64,000 nucleotides of DNA from VAZQ01 sp963725185 (GTDB taxonomy: Bacteria; Pseudomonadota; Alphaproteobacteria; Rhizobiales; Xanthobacteraceae): assembly GCA_963725185.1 (NCBI GenBank), contig CAVRXO010000006.1:744001-808000 (forward strand), given 5' to 3'. Below, one piece after another: positions 45,775-55,219 of this stretch (the first letter of the stretch is position 1; every line of letters starts with the position of its first letter). Below the pieces are notes generated by a model, which was given only the letters and a program-made list of their open reading frames with translations, did no database searches and had not been told where the DNA came from. Position numbers and translations under genes: made by a program.

Positions 45775-47025
45775 CTATTTGGCCGCAACCGGCGCATCGA
45801 TGCGCACGCGCTCGTTCATGACCGGCGCGAAAGGCTCGCCCGCGCGGCGCTTCGTAGCGGGTCGAGCGGACCCGGTAGCTCTCCGGCCGCATGCCGGGCA
45901 AGGTCTTGCCGTCGGCATGGTCCTTCAGGGTCTGCAACAACAGGCGCCGGATCTTGACGATGGCGGCATCGCAGGCGAGCAGGTGCTCGGCGCTGCGGTC
46001 GGCGATCGGCCCCATCGATTCCTGGATGGCGCAATCCTGCGTGCCCAGCCCCTTCATGCCGGTATAGGACGCGCCGCTCGCCTGCAGGGCGCGGTCGATC
46101 AGGTAATCGTTGTGCCGGTTGCGGATCGCGTGATCGGTGCCGGGAATGTTCTCGGTGTGGATGCCGCGCCATTCCTTCGAACGCTTCATGTCCTCCTCGC
46201 TGAGCGGCCGGTCCGGGCTGAAATCGACGCTGTAGAGCATCGTGTGCTCGTCGTCGATCGGCGCCCACACATGCGCGGCATGCGGCACCGAGGAGATGAT
46301 CTTGTGGAACGGCATCAGCATCACGTTGACGTTCCAGAGGATGTCGCCGTTGCCCTGGTCGCGGCCGGTGCCGACCACGAAGCCGAAATCGGTCGGCGCG
46401 ACCTCGTAGAGCGTCACCACGATGTTGCGATTCTTCTCGGCATCGCCGCGGTGCAGGAACGACAGGTGGGTGGCATCGAAGCCGCCTTCGAGGCCCTGCA
46501 GCCAGTTGCATTCCTGGACGTGGCGGGTCGCGAACCGGTGCGACGCGCGGCACCCTGGTCCATTCGAGGTCGGGAAACTGCGGCTTCTGCTCGGGCGGCC
46601 CCATATAGGCCCACACCACGTCGCCGCGCTCCACGCACGGATAGGATTTGATCTTGAGCTGGGCAAGGATGTTCCGCTTCTGGACCTCGTTCGCCTGCGG
46701 GACGCAGGGCACATCGACGCAGTTGCCGTCAACGTCGAACTTCAAGCCGTGATAGACGCAGCGCAGCCCGGATTGCTCGTTGCGGCCGAAGAACATCGAG
46801 GCGGTGCGGTGCGGGCAGCGCTCGTCAAGGAGCCCGATGCGCCCGCCGCGTGTCGCGGAACAAGACCAGGTTCTCGCCCAGGAGCCGGACCCGCACCGGC
46901 GGACAGTCCGGCTCGGCGATCTGGTGGGAGAATGCGGCCGGAATCCAGTAGCGGCGCATCAATTCGCCCATCGGGGTCCCCGGGCCCACGCGGGTCAGCA
47001 TTTCATTTTCTTTTTGCGAGAGCAT
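45775..47025 (-). pseudogene. Rieske oxygenase, phthalate 4,5-dioxygenase-like large subunit, three frameshifts
   Basis: Corrected, 415 aa. The start LTRVGPGTPMGELMRRYWIP and the Rieske cluster (CPHRTASMFFGRNEQSG followed by CVYHGLKF) match the phthalate 4,5-dioxygenase family. FDATHLSFLHRG holds the non-heme iron ligands. Three single extra bases, near 46848, 46551 and 45848, must be removed; length minus three is a multiple of three. The end reads PFAPVMNERVRIDAPVAAK. GCAGGAGGAC precedes the ATG. No reductase gene is beside it. It heads an operon with the ThDP enzyme, a Bug receptor and an esterase. Confidence 0.8.
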
Positions 47026-47405
47026 CGGCGTCCTCCTGCGCGCCCGGTCGGGGCGGGCCGACCGGCTGGAAACGTTCCCCACAGCCGGCTTTATCCTGTC
47101 ATGAAAGGGGCAAAGCGGTAAATGGCTCCGGCCGGCGGCAATCTTTCGCCCAAACGGTCGCGCCACCCGCGCGCCGCGCCCTCCGGCCCTGGAAGTGAAT
47201 AGTCCGTTAATGCAAAGCATTTCGCCGGCGGCGTCTTGCTGAAACAAATTTCAAACGGTTTTTCGCTAGGTTGACTGCCTCTCGTTTTCGAGCCGATAGC
47301 CGTCGATCCGCACGAATCAAGGGACAAAGGACGCATTTGCGCGGCGGTCACTTCGACCTTGCGTCATGACGCCGGGCGGCAGCTTGCGGATGAATAGGAA
47401 GCCTC
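47026..47405. other. Divergent intergenic region
   Basis: This 380-base stretch lies between the leftward Rieske operon and the rightward GGDEF/EAL gene and should hold both promoters. It is less GC-rich near 47210-47290. I see no gene, clear -35/-10 pair or strong hairpin. Confidence 0.45.
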
Positions 47406-49260
47406 GTGTCAGGGCCCATGGAAAATCCCCAACACCCTGCGGTGCCGGGGTCGCCGCAGACCGACCACGATGGACCGCGCTCGCAAACGGCGCCCGCAAG
47501 CCTGATCGAGCAGATTGTGGACCATCTCCCGGTCGCCTTGACGGTTCAGGACCAGGACGGCCGCTTCATTCTGGCCAATGCCGCGGCCGCAAGCAGCCTG
47601 GCCATCCCGATCGATGCCCTGATCGGTGCGTCGCCGGGGGATTTTCTCTCCCCGGCCGAAGCCGCCGATCGGCGCGGATGGGAGCTCAGTCTCCTGCGCT
47701 CGGGCAAAGCGAGCACGATCGAGGAGAAGGTCGCCGGCCCGGCGGGCGAGCGGACCTGGCTGACGTGGCACCAGCCCGTGCGCATATCGGACCAGACCCT
47801 GTTGCTCACGAGCTCGCTCGACATCACCGAGCGCAAGCAGATCGAGGGCGGGCTCCTGGAGCGCGTCAACTTCGACGACTTGACCGGCTTGCCGAACCGA
47901 ATTCGTTTTCGCGCGCATGTCGACCGCCTTCTGTGCGACCAGGAACGCAGGTTTGCGCTGGCCTTCATCGACCTGGATAATTTCAAGCACGTCAACGACT
48001 ATTACAGCCACGCCGTCGGCGACGCGCTGCTTGTGAAGATCGCCGGGCGAATTGCCAAGCGCCTGCGGGCCGGCGACATGCTGGCGCGCATCAGCGGCGA
48101 CGAGTTCCTGCTCCTGCTTGATCAGATCGAGAGCAACGTTCAGATCGGCGCGATCATCGGGCACATTCTGGCAGACCTGAAACAGCCGTTTCACATCGAG
48201 GCGTTCGAGGTGTTCACCTCGGCTTCCATCGGGGTAAGCATCCATCCGGACCACGGCCTGAGCTTCGAGGAATTGCGCCGCAACGCCGACACCGCGATGT
48301 ACCGCGCCAAGAGCGGGGCCAAGGGTGATGCGGTCTATTTCGACCTCAATATGGGGCAGGCGATCACCGCGCGGATGGAGCAGGAGCAACAGTTGCGCCT
48401 GGCGATCCGCGATAACCGCTTCTGCTGCGCGTTCCAGCCGAAGGTGGACATCCACACGCGCAACGTCGTGGGCTTTGAAGCGCTCGTCCGCTGGCGCGAC
48501 GCCGACGGGGAAATTCATCCGCCCAGCTCGTTCATCGATCTTGCGATCGAGCTCGGCCTGATCGACACCATCACGCACTTTGTCCTGGCCGAGACGTTGC
48601 GCTCGATCGAGAGTTCTCGACCGGGAGTTCGGTCCGCAGACGACCATCAGCGTCAACGTCGCCGCCAAGCAGGCCAGCGATCTGAATTTCATGGGCGCTT
48701 TCACGGAGGTCCTCAAGGCGAGCAAATTCGCCCCGCGCATCATGATCGAGCTCACCGAGGACGCCTTCGTCGCCAAGAGCCAGTTCCAGATGCAGATCCT
48801 TCCCATGCTGCGCAAGATCGGCGTGCGGGTCTCGATCGACGATTTCGGCACAGGCTATTCGTCGTTGAGCGCGTTGGCGGACATCACCGCTGACGAGCTC
48901 AAGGTCGACCGCTCATTCATCACAGCAATTCATGAGCGTCCACGCAGCCAGAGCGTCTTGCGGGCGATCGAGTCGCTTGGCCATGCGCTCGGGATGACGA
49001 TCGTGGCCGAGGGCATCGAGATGTTCGAGGAGCTTGCCTACCTGCAGGCGGCGACGCGCATCCGCTACGCTCAAGGGTATTATTTTTCCAAGCCGTTCTT
49101 TCTCAGGGAAGTTGCGGGTGCCAAGCACGCGAGCTTCAGCGATCCGGCGCTCGCCGCGCGCGCCTATGAGGGGCGCGTCATCGAGGCAGCACGCGCGCAT
49201 TCGGACGGGCGCGCGCACGGCGCGCGCGCCGCGACGGGGGCTCGCTTGCGAGGCGATTGA
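47406..49260 (+). CDS. PAS-GGDEF-EAL cyclic-di-GMP signalling protein, frameshifted
   Basis: Corrected, 617 aa. A PAS domain (VDHLPVALTVQDQDGRFILA) is followed by a GGDEF domain (FDDLTGLPNRI, then SGDEFLLLL, the signature with Ser in the first Gly position) and an EAL domain (FEALVRWRDADG, then IELTEDAF, IDDFGTGYSS, LKVDRSFI and VAEGIE, all catalytic blocks kept). One extra A near 48612 (IESSRP instead of IEVLDREFG) shifts the frame inside the EAL domain. It could make and break c-di-GMP; the altered GGDEF may weaken synthesis. There is no membrane segment. The GTG start has AGGAAG upstream. It converges with the ATPase gene 2 bases away. Confidence 0.88.
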
Positions 49261-49262
49261 GC

Positions 49263-51128
49263 TCAGCGCGTCGAGGTTGGAGAGACCGGATTCCTGAGAC
49301 TGGCGGTCGGCTCCGGCTGATTGGCCAGAGGCTTTTTCAGCAGGCTGAACCTGCTCAGATCCGGTGCCGGACTTGGCTGCAGCGGGACGGCATCCGGACG
49401 GATCGCGGGCTTGGGCTCGCGCGCCGCATCGTCCGCGTTGGCCGGAGACCTCGCCATCGAGCCGCGCCAGCGTCCGAGCACGGCGGCGATGAAGTCGAGG
49501 TCGTGGCTGGTGGTCTGGACGGCTTGCTCGCTGGCGAAGGCCTCGCACCTTGGGATGAGCTGCGCCGGCAGCTCGGCAAACGTCAATCGAGTTGGCAAGG
49601 GAACGCCGACCCCGAATGCCAAGGCCTCGCGGGTGCCGAGCGAAGGCACGAAGCCGAAGAGATCGGCGGCCGCGTCGGAAACCGCCGAGCGCAGCAGGCG
49701 CTGGTCGCGGTCGTTCGACATGCGCATGGCGAACAGGGTGCTGCACTGGGAAATGATCGTCGGGTCGAGCTCGGCGGGACGCTGGGTCGCGAGCGCCAGG
49801 AAGACGCCGCATTTGCGGCCTTCCTTGGCGATGCGGGAGATCGCCCTGCGGGTCGGGCCGAAGCCGATCGTCCGGTCGACCGCGGCATAGCGATGCGCCT
49901 CCTCGCAAACGATCAGCAACGGAGCGGCGCCGTCGCTCCACAAGCCGAAATCGAAGGCCAGACGGCACAGCACCGACACCACCGGATCGACCACCTCGGC
50001 CGGGAAACCGGCGAGCTGCATGATCGTCATCGGCTTGCCGTCGGCGGGCAGGCGAAACAGCTGGCTGATGGATTCCGCCATCGTGTCGCCGCCGACATTG
50101 GCCTTTTCGAACAGGAACGCGTAGCGGGCATCGTTGCTGACGGTCTCGATGCGCGTGATCAGCTTGTGATAGATCATCCGCGACGACCGGTTCTCAAGCT
50201 TGCCCATCCGCTCGTCGATCATCATCAACATGTCCTGCAACCGGTAGGGAACCGGCGTGTCGACCGTGTATCCGATGCTCTTGGGATCGAGCTTCTTGAC
50301 CGCCAGCCTTTCGGCCGTCGACCGGTATTGCGTGTAGGCGACCTTGGCGAGCGGAATGACCTCGGAGAGAATCTCGATGTCCTCGTCTCCGGCCGGCCGG
50401 CCGGCGAAGAAGACGTCGATGATCTCCTCGAAATTGAACAGCCAGAACGGCAGCCTTAGATTGCCCGGATTTGCCACATAGGCACGATCGCCGAAGCAGC
50501 GGGCATATTCGTTGTGAACGTCGAGCAGCAGCACGCGCAGCTCCGGCCGCGTCTGCAGCAGCTGCTGCAGGATGATGGCCACCGCGCTCGATTTGCCGAC
50601 GCCGGTCGTTCCCAGGATCGCAAAATGCTTGCTCAGCATTTCGTTGCTGTCGACGCGAACGTCGATCGTGCTGTCTTGCTGAAGCTGTCCGACCTTGATC
50701 GATTTGGCCCCGCCGCCCTCGAAGATGGTCCGCATCTCCTCGTAGCTCAGCAGGGCGACCGGATCTCCGATGGTCGGATAGGTCGTGACGCCGCGGCGGA
50801 AGCGTATCGGTCCGCCGCCCCGCCCATCGCTCTCGCCGGTGATCTCGCCCATGAGATCGACGCGCGCCAGACCTTGGAGGTCCTGCTCCTTTGCCGGCAA
50901 GGGCGATTGCACGCAGACGTCCGCGATCACCCCGACGATGAGAACCTTGCCGCTCTGGATCTTGACGAATTTGCCGACCGTCAAGCCGGCGCCCGCCAGG
51001 CCGCCCGGACGCCTGCCCGCAAGCCCGATGCTCACCTGCGAGCCGCTGACGGAATGGACATGGCCGAGCGGCCCTTCGGAGGCCGGCGACGGCCGGCCCT
51101 GATCTCGAAATGCGTCGGCCCCTAACAT
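49263..51128 (-). CDS. HerA-like (DUF87) P-loop ATPase
   Basis: A 621-aa ATPase of the HerA/FtsK-like group. An N-terminal HAS-barrel-like beta domain (VHSVSGSQVSIGL, VGKFVKIQSGKVLIVGVIAD) precedes a RecA-like core with Walker A GTTGVGKSS, LLLDVHNEYARCF, Walker B LLIVCEEAHRY and the sensor region LALATQRPAELDPTIISQCS. The C-terminal 100 residues are Pro/Ala-rich and probably disordered. Archaeal HerA works with NurA nuclease in DNA end processing; bacterial members often pair with nucleases or in defence, but no nuclease gene is adjacent here. It stands alone and the start is only weakly supported. Confidence 0.86.
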   Translation of the reverse strand: MLGADAFRDQGRPSPASEGPLGHVHSVSGSQVSIGLAGRRPGGLAGAGLTVGKFVKIQSGKVLIVGVIADVCVQSPLPAKEQDLQGLARVDLMGEITGESDGRGGGPIRFRRGVTTYPTIGDPVALLSYEEMRTIFEGGGAKSIKVGQLQQDSTIDVRVDSNEMLSKHFAILGTTGVGKSSAVAIILQQLLQTRPELRVLLLDVHNEYARCFGDRAYVANPGNLRLPFWLFNFEEIIDVFFAGRPAGDEDIEILSEVIPLAKVAYTQYRSTAERLAVKKLDPKSIGYTVDTPVPYRLQDMLMMIDERMGKLENRSSRMIYHKLITRIETVSNDARYAFLFEKANVGGDTMAESISQLFRLPADGKPMTIMQLAGFPAEVVDPVVSVLCRLAFDFGLWSDGAAPLLIVCEEAHRYAAVDRTIGFGPTRRAISRIAKEGRKCGVFLALATQRPAELDPTIISQCSTLFAMRMSNDRDQRLLRSAVSDAAADLFGFVPSLGTREALAFGVGVPLPTRLTFAELPAQLIPRCEAFASEQAVQTTSHDLDFIAAVLGRWRGSMARSPANADDAAREPKPAIRPDAVPLQPSPAPDLSRFSLLKKPLANQPEPTASLRNPVSPTSTR

Positions 51129-51371
51129 CGATGATCTCGCATGAGTTTATGACACCTCGACCCGGCGCGACTTGAAGCTTTGCAACGGAGCCTAGCAGCG
51201 AACCGGTCTAGAATGCGTTAAGCGCAGGCGCCGCTAACGGTGGCCAAGATCGGGCAACATCGAAATCGCAGCCATGGCGGGGCGGTCGCGCCAGCCATGG
51301 TTGATGACACGTTAAGATCAGGCCGGCGGAGGGCCGAGCGCCTGTTGCGCATCAGAACTTGGGAGAATGCA

Positions 51372-52367
51372 TCAGGCCCAGGTCGCGAAGCTCAGCCCAG
51401 TTCCGGTGCCGGCGGGCGTGCGGTAGCCCGGAACATATTCGAACCAATTCATGTCGAGATGCTCGACGGCACCTGCCACCGCAACCCAATTCAGGATTTC
51501 CGAGCTGCCGGCATTGAGCTTGTTGCGGGGCAGGTTTTGCAGGAATGCGGCGTCCTTGTCGGCGCAGGCCTTGAGGATGGCCCGGTCGAACTCCTCATCC
51601 ACCAGGAAATGGCTGAGGCCGCCGGAGGCCAGGATGCCGATCCGCCCCTCGCCGGGAAAATTCTCGACCGCCTGGCGCACCGCTTGCCCGAACGCATGGC
51701 AGCGGCGCGGGCGCGGCTGATTGGGCGGAAAGTAGGTATTGAGAAAGATCGGCACCACCGGCACCGGATGCTGGGCATCCATCACCTGGCGGTGCACATA
51801 GGCGATCGCATGGCCCTCGCCTTCGCCCTGCGGCAGGCATTTGGAGCTGGCGAGATCGAAGCCCGTGTCCATGAGGGATTCGATCAGATGAACGGCGAGC
51901 GCGGAATGGACCGGATAGTCGCGCGGCGCTTGCGGCTCGAAGAAGCCCTTGCGGTTCTGGATATACCAATCGGGGAAATGCGAGTAGGTCTCGTGCTGCG
52001 CATTGCCGTTGCGGATCGTATCGCCGAAATAGATCGCAAAGGCCGGCCGGCAGTCCTCGCGATAGCTTTCGTTCTGGTCGTCGCCCAGCACGATCAGGGC
52101 GTCGAGGCCAGCCGCGGCGACGGTCTGCCGGATCCGCCGCATCGCGGCGCGTGCGATATTCTGCCGCGCCACCAGATGCTCGGGCGCCACCATATGGGCA
52201 AGCTTGGGATCGGCCGCCTCCAATAGATCCCCATAGGTGACCGGCCGCCCCTCTTTGTCGCGATGGCGGATGGTCTGGTCGGTCTCCAGAAAGCGCGGCA
52301 GCGTCTCGTCGGAAGCCAGCAGCATGGGGGTGTGCGAGGTTCCGAGCCCGAGCACGATCTTGGCCAT
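51372..52367 (-). CDS. Class III extradiol dioxygenase (LigB/protocatechuate 4,5-dioxygenase beta-like)
   Basis: A 331-aa protein with the LigB fold: LGLGTSHTPMLL at the N-terminus with an iron-binding His, a middle VLGDDQNESY, and ILASGGLSHFLVDEEFD with a further His. The family opens catechol-type rings using Fe(II), but some members act on other substrates such as gallate or cysteine-like compounds. Its ATG begins 2 bases after the stop codon of the ArsC-like gene, so translation is likely coupled. No partner alpha subunit is visible. Confidence 0.87.
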   Translation of the reverse strand: MAKIVLGLGTSHTPMLLASDETLPRFLETDQTIRHRDKEGRPVTYGDLLEAADPKLAHMVAPEHLVARQNIARAAMRRIRQTVAAAGLDALIVLGDDQNESYREDCRPAFAIYFGDTIRNGNAQHETYSHFPDWYIQNRKGFFEPQAPRDYPVHSALAVHLIESLMDTGFDLASSKCLPQGEGEGHAIAYVHRQVMDAQHPVPVVPIFLNTYFPPNQPRPRRCHAFGQAVRQAVENFPGEGRIGILASGGLSHFLVDEEFDRAILKACADKDAAFLQNLPRNKLNAGSSEILNWVAVAGAVEHLDMNWFEYVPGYRTPAGTGTGLSFATWA

Positions 52368-52369
52368 CT

Positions 52370-52717
52370 CTACAGAATCTCCTTCACGCGCTCGACCGGT
52401 CGGCACAGCCGCGTGCCCTTTGGGCTGCTCACCACCGGGCGCTCGATCAGGATCGGATGGGTCGCCATGGCGGCGATCAGCTCGGCATCGGTGCGCCCAG
52501 GATCGTCGAGGCCGAGCTCGTCGAACGGCGAACCGCGCCGCCGCAGGAGCTCGCGCGGCTGCATCCCCATCTGCTTGAGCGCCGTCTTGATCTGCGCGGC
52601 GCTGGGCGGCGACTTCACGTAGTCCACGATCCGGGGCTCGATGCCCTTGGCGCGGATCAGCTCCAGCACCTTGCGCGAGGTGGCGCATTTCGGATTGTGC
52701 CAGATGACCACGGTCAC
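52370..52717 (-). CDS. arsC: ArsC-like (glutaredoxin-type) protein, probable arsenate reductase
   Basis: A 115-aa protein of the ArsC/Spx family with HNPKCATSRK (catalytic Cys), SPFDELGLDD and HPILIERPVV holding the Arg that stabilises the arsenate intermediate. Length and motifs fit glutathione-dependent ArsC. The GTG at 52717 has GGGAGAG upstream. There is no arsB, acr3 or arsR nearby; instead it is coupled to a ring-cleavage dioxygenase gene, so a role other than arsenic resistance, such as thiol redox, remains open. Confidence 0.85.
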   Translation of the reverse strand: MTVVIWHNPKCATSRKVLELIRAKGIEPRIVDYVKSPPSAAQIKTALKQMGMQPRELLRRRGSPFDELGLDDPGRTDAELIAAMATHPILIERPVVSSPKGTRLCRPVERVKEIL

Positions 52718-52753
52718 GCTACGGCTCTCCCGGGAGGGCACCCGCAGGCCCCG

Positions 52754-53275
52754 TCAGGCGCGCGGCGCACAGCGCACATAGACACCGGTGCCATAGCGTC
52801 CCGCGACCTCGGGGTCGACGTAGCGCAGCACCATCACCCGGCCGTCGAAGGAGACGATCTCGCGGTCGCTGGTATCCCCGCCGGGTCCGTGGGGGCCGAT
52901 GTAGTTCTTGCCCCCGGGACCGCCCTTGAGCCAGAACTCCTGCATCTGCGACTGGTCCGGCGGATACATCATCACGCCGCCGGTCGGCCCCTGGCCGATC
53001 ACGAAGGGATGGCTGCATTGCCCCCTGGCGGCCGCCTCGGTCCGCACGCGGTCCTCGGGCCGGTGGAAGGAGGCATAGCCCCAGCGCCCGATGACCTCCG
53101 AGGCGCGGACGCTGGCGGGAAGCTCCGGCGGCGGCTGGGGCTCGACCGGCACCGGCTCGGGCGCGGGGCTGGAACTGCCGAAGCTCGGAAAGCCCCCGAA
53201 GCTGCCGCAACCGGCGAGCCCAAGGGCCAACAACATCGCCACGGCGGGCGCCGGACCCAGACTGAATTTTCCCAT
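52754..53275 (-). CDS. Lipoprotein of unknown function
   Basis: A 173-aa protein with a lipoprotein signal: MLLALGLAGCGS, with the lipid-anchored Cys at about residue 23. A Pro/Ser/Val-rich linker (SSPAPEPVPVEPQPPPELPA) follows and then a compact domain (VIGRWGYASFHRPEDRVRTE, PFVIGQGPTGGVMMYPPD, TSDREIVSFDGRVMVLRYVD). I do not recognise the domain. GGAGGGGACG precedes the ATG. It lies 36 bases before the ArsC-like gene, so the lipoprotein, ArsC-like and LigB-like genes may form one operon. Confidence 0.78.
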   Translation of the reverse strand: MGKFSLGPAPAVAMLLALGLAGCGSFGGFPSFGSSSPAPEPVPVEPQPPPELPASVRASEVIGRWGYASFHRPEDRVRTEAAARGQCSHPFVIGQGPTGGVMMYPPDQSQMQEFWLKGGPGGKNYIGPHGPGGDTSDREIVSFDGRVMVLRYVDPEVAGRYGTGVYVRCAPRA

Positions 53276-53547
53276 GGCGTCCCCTCCTTCATCGATGCCC
53301 GTGGCCGCGGCAGCCGACCGCCCAAGCCGGAACTTCAAGACCGGAACTCAAGGCCAACAGACACTAACTCCGATCGCATTATAACAGTTTCAAGGTTAAC
53401 AGGCGGCAACCCGGCAAGGCTTGCGGCAGCAAGACGCCGAAAAGCCAAGGCCTCCTTCCCGATACGCCAAACTTGGCCGAGAAGATGCAGCCAAGGCAAG
53501 GCGGATATGGGGCGGGCCAGGGCGGCCAGGCCGGGCGGCGGCGCGTT

Positions 53548-54048
53548 TCAGTCCTTGCGGGGATCCCGCAGGGGCGGGTCCTTCTTGATATTGAGCCGCT
53601 TGACCGCCTCGGCATCGAAATCGTCGTCGGAGCGAAAGCTGGCCGAGCGGATACCGTCGATCGCACAGAGGTCATCGACCTCGTTGACGTCGCCGGTGAC
53701 GCCGAGAGCGCCCACGATCTCGCCGGTCTCGTCGCGGATGAGCTGGCCGCCGCCTTCCAGGAACAGCGGCCCGTCCGACAGCTCGCCCAGCGATTGCATG
53801 AAAGCCGGCTTCTCCCTGGCCTTCTGCAGAACCTGCCGGGACGAGCGATTGAGCGAGAGCGCCGCGAAGGCCTTGCCATAGGCGATCTCGAAACGCAGCA
53901 GCGAGCAGCCGTCCTGCTTGTGGAAGGCCTTCACCCTGCCGCCGGCGTCGAGCACGATCGCGCTCAGCGGATAGGCTTTGCGCCGTTCGGCGGATGCAAA
54001 TGTGCCCTCGATGATCTTGAGGGCCTCGGCAAGGCTGATGGCGCGCAT
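53548..54048 (-). CDS. GlcG/HbpS (DUF336) family protein, cytoplasmic
   Basis: A 166-aa protein with the DUF336 pattern: LAEALKIIEGTFASAERR, PLSAIVLDAGGRVKAFHKQD, YGKAFAALSLNRSS and GGGQLIRDETGEIVGALGVT. Unlike the copy at 25573 it has no signal peptide. Heme binding is known for HbpS; GlcG-like members in catabolic operons have no firm role. GGAGGAG precedes the ATG at 54048. It is divergent from an NMT1-like binding protein gene. Confidence 0.85.
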   Translation of the reverse strand: MRAISLAEALKIIEGTFASAERRKAYPLSAIVLDAGGRVKAFHKQDGCSLLRFEIAYGKAFAALSLNRSSRQVLQKAREKPAFMQSLGELSDGPLFLEGGGQLIRDETGEIVGALGVTGDVNEVDDLCAIDGIRSASFRSDDDFDAEAVKRLNIKKDPPLRDPRKD

Positions 54049-54202
54049 ACGAACTCCTCCTCGGCTGGCGACGGCGGACAAATTGCCCGAGATCGCAAGC
54101 CGGTATCAACCACCCCGCGCGCGCTGCTACCATGCCGGCATCCGCCGTCGCGGCATCCACGGTGCCGGTTTGGGGCGCCTGCCCGGTTTGAAGGAGAGAT
54201 TC

Positions 54203-55207
54203 ATGGTCAACCCCCGTCCGACTGTCCGGATCGCGCCTTTGGTCCTTGCCGTTCTCGCCGCGGTCCTGGTTCATGCCGGCACGGCCGGCGCCGCCGACTT
54301 GACGCCGCTGCGGATCAACAGCTTTCCGAACGCCAAGGCGCTGCCGCTGCAGGTCGGCATCGGCAAGGGCTTTTTCGCCAAGCGCGGCCTCAAGGCCGAG
54401 CTTGAGCTCACCGAAAGCTCGAAGGCGCAGCGCGACGGGCTTGCGGCCGGCAAATTCCAGATCGCTCAGAGCGCGATCGACAACGCGGTCGCCATGATCG
54501 AAGGCGCCAAGCAGGACGTGGTCATCCTGTCGGGTGGCGACAGCGGCATGAACGAGTTCTTCGTGCAGGCCGGCATCGCTTCGTTCGCGGAGCTCCGCGG
54601 GCGCGTCATCGTGGTGGACGCGCCCGACACCGCCTATGCGCTGCAGGTCAAAAAGCTCATGGCGCAACACGGCGTTCAACCCGGCGACTATATGATCAAG
54701 CCGGTCGGCGCCGGCGTCTACCGCCTCAAGGCCATGCTGGACGACCGCAACAACGCAGCCGCCATTCTCAATCTCCCGTTCACGGTCGAGGCCGCGCAGG
54801 CTGGGATGAAGAGCCTCGGGCGGACCATCGATCTGCTCGGGCCCTATCAGGCGGCGGGCGGGTTTGCGTTGCGCGCATGGGCCGAGCAGAACCGCGGCAC
54901 GGTCGAGCGCTATCTCGCCGCCTATGTGGAATCGCTGCGCTGGATTCGCGACCCGGCGAACCGCGCCGAAGCAGTCGGATTGCTGGTGAGCGAGCAGAAG
55001 CTTGCCCCGGAGGTCGCTGAGCGGACCTACGAGCAGCTCGTCGATCCCGCCTTCGGCTTCACGCCGGATGCCAAATTCGACATGCAGGGATTCCGCAACA
55101 TGATGGCGTTGCGGGCCGAGGTCGAAGGCAAGACCAGCGCCGCGCCCGAGCGCTACCTCGATTTCAACTATTACGAGCGTGCCATGATGATGGTGGCCGG
55201 CAAGTAA
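54203..55207 (+). CDS. NMT1/THI5-like ABC transporter substrate-binding protein
   Basis: A 334-aa exported protein (signal peptide PLVLAVLAAVLVHAGTAGA). Mature landmarks: LRINSFPNAKALPLQVGIGK, FFAKRGLKAELELTESSKAQ, QIAQSAIDNAVAMIEG and FRNMMALRAEVEG. These fit the SsuA/TauA/NMT1-like group. AAGGAGAG precedes the ATG. There is no cognate permease or ATPase gene beside it. It converges with a Bug receptor gene 12 bases away and diverges from a GlcG-type gene. Confidence 0.82.
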   Translation: MVNPRPTVRIAPLVLAVLAAVLVHAGTAGAADLTPLRINSFPNAKALPLQVGIGKGFFAKRGLKAELELTESSKAQRDGLAAGKFQIAQSAIDNAVAMIEGAKQDVVILSGGDSGMNEFFVQAGIASFAELRGRVIVVDAPDTAYALQVKKLMAQHGVQPGDYMIKPVGAGVYRLKAMLDDRNNAAAILNLPFTVEAAQAGMKSLGRTIDLLGPYQAAGGFALRAWAEQNRGTVERYLAAYVESLRWIRDPANRAEAVGLLVSEQKLAPEVAERTYEQLVDPAFGFTPDAKFDMQGFRNMMALRAEVEGKTSAAPERYLDFNYYERAMMMVAGK

Positions 55208-55219
55208 GCATCGCGCGGA

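Noticed and set aside
42780..45797. One 1005-aa leftward protein joining a ThDP enzyme and a Bug receptor
   Set aside because: The join results from a frameshift that hides the ThDP stop codon and from an open frame through a palindromic repeat. With the extra base near 44290 removed, the ThDP gene ends at 44120 and the receptor is separate.
49263..51128. Anti-phage defence system centred on the HerA-like ATPase
   Set aside because: Known HerA defence systems pair it with a nuclease, SIR2 or similar effector gene. None is adjacent here; neighbours are a c-di-GMP protein and a dioxygenase.
51240..52226. 328-codon plus-strand frame opposite the LigB-type gene
   Set aside because: Antisense shadow of a conserved dioxygenase; no known domain.
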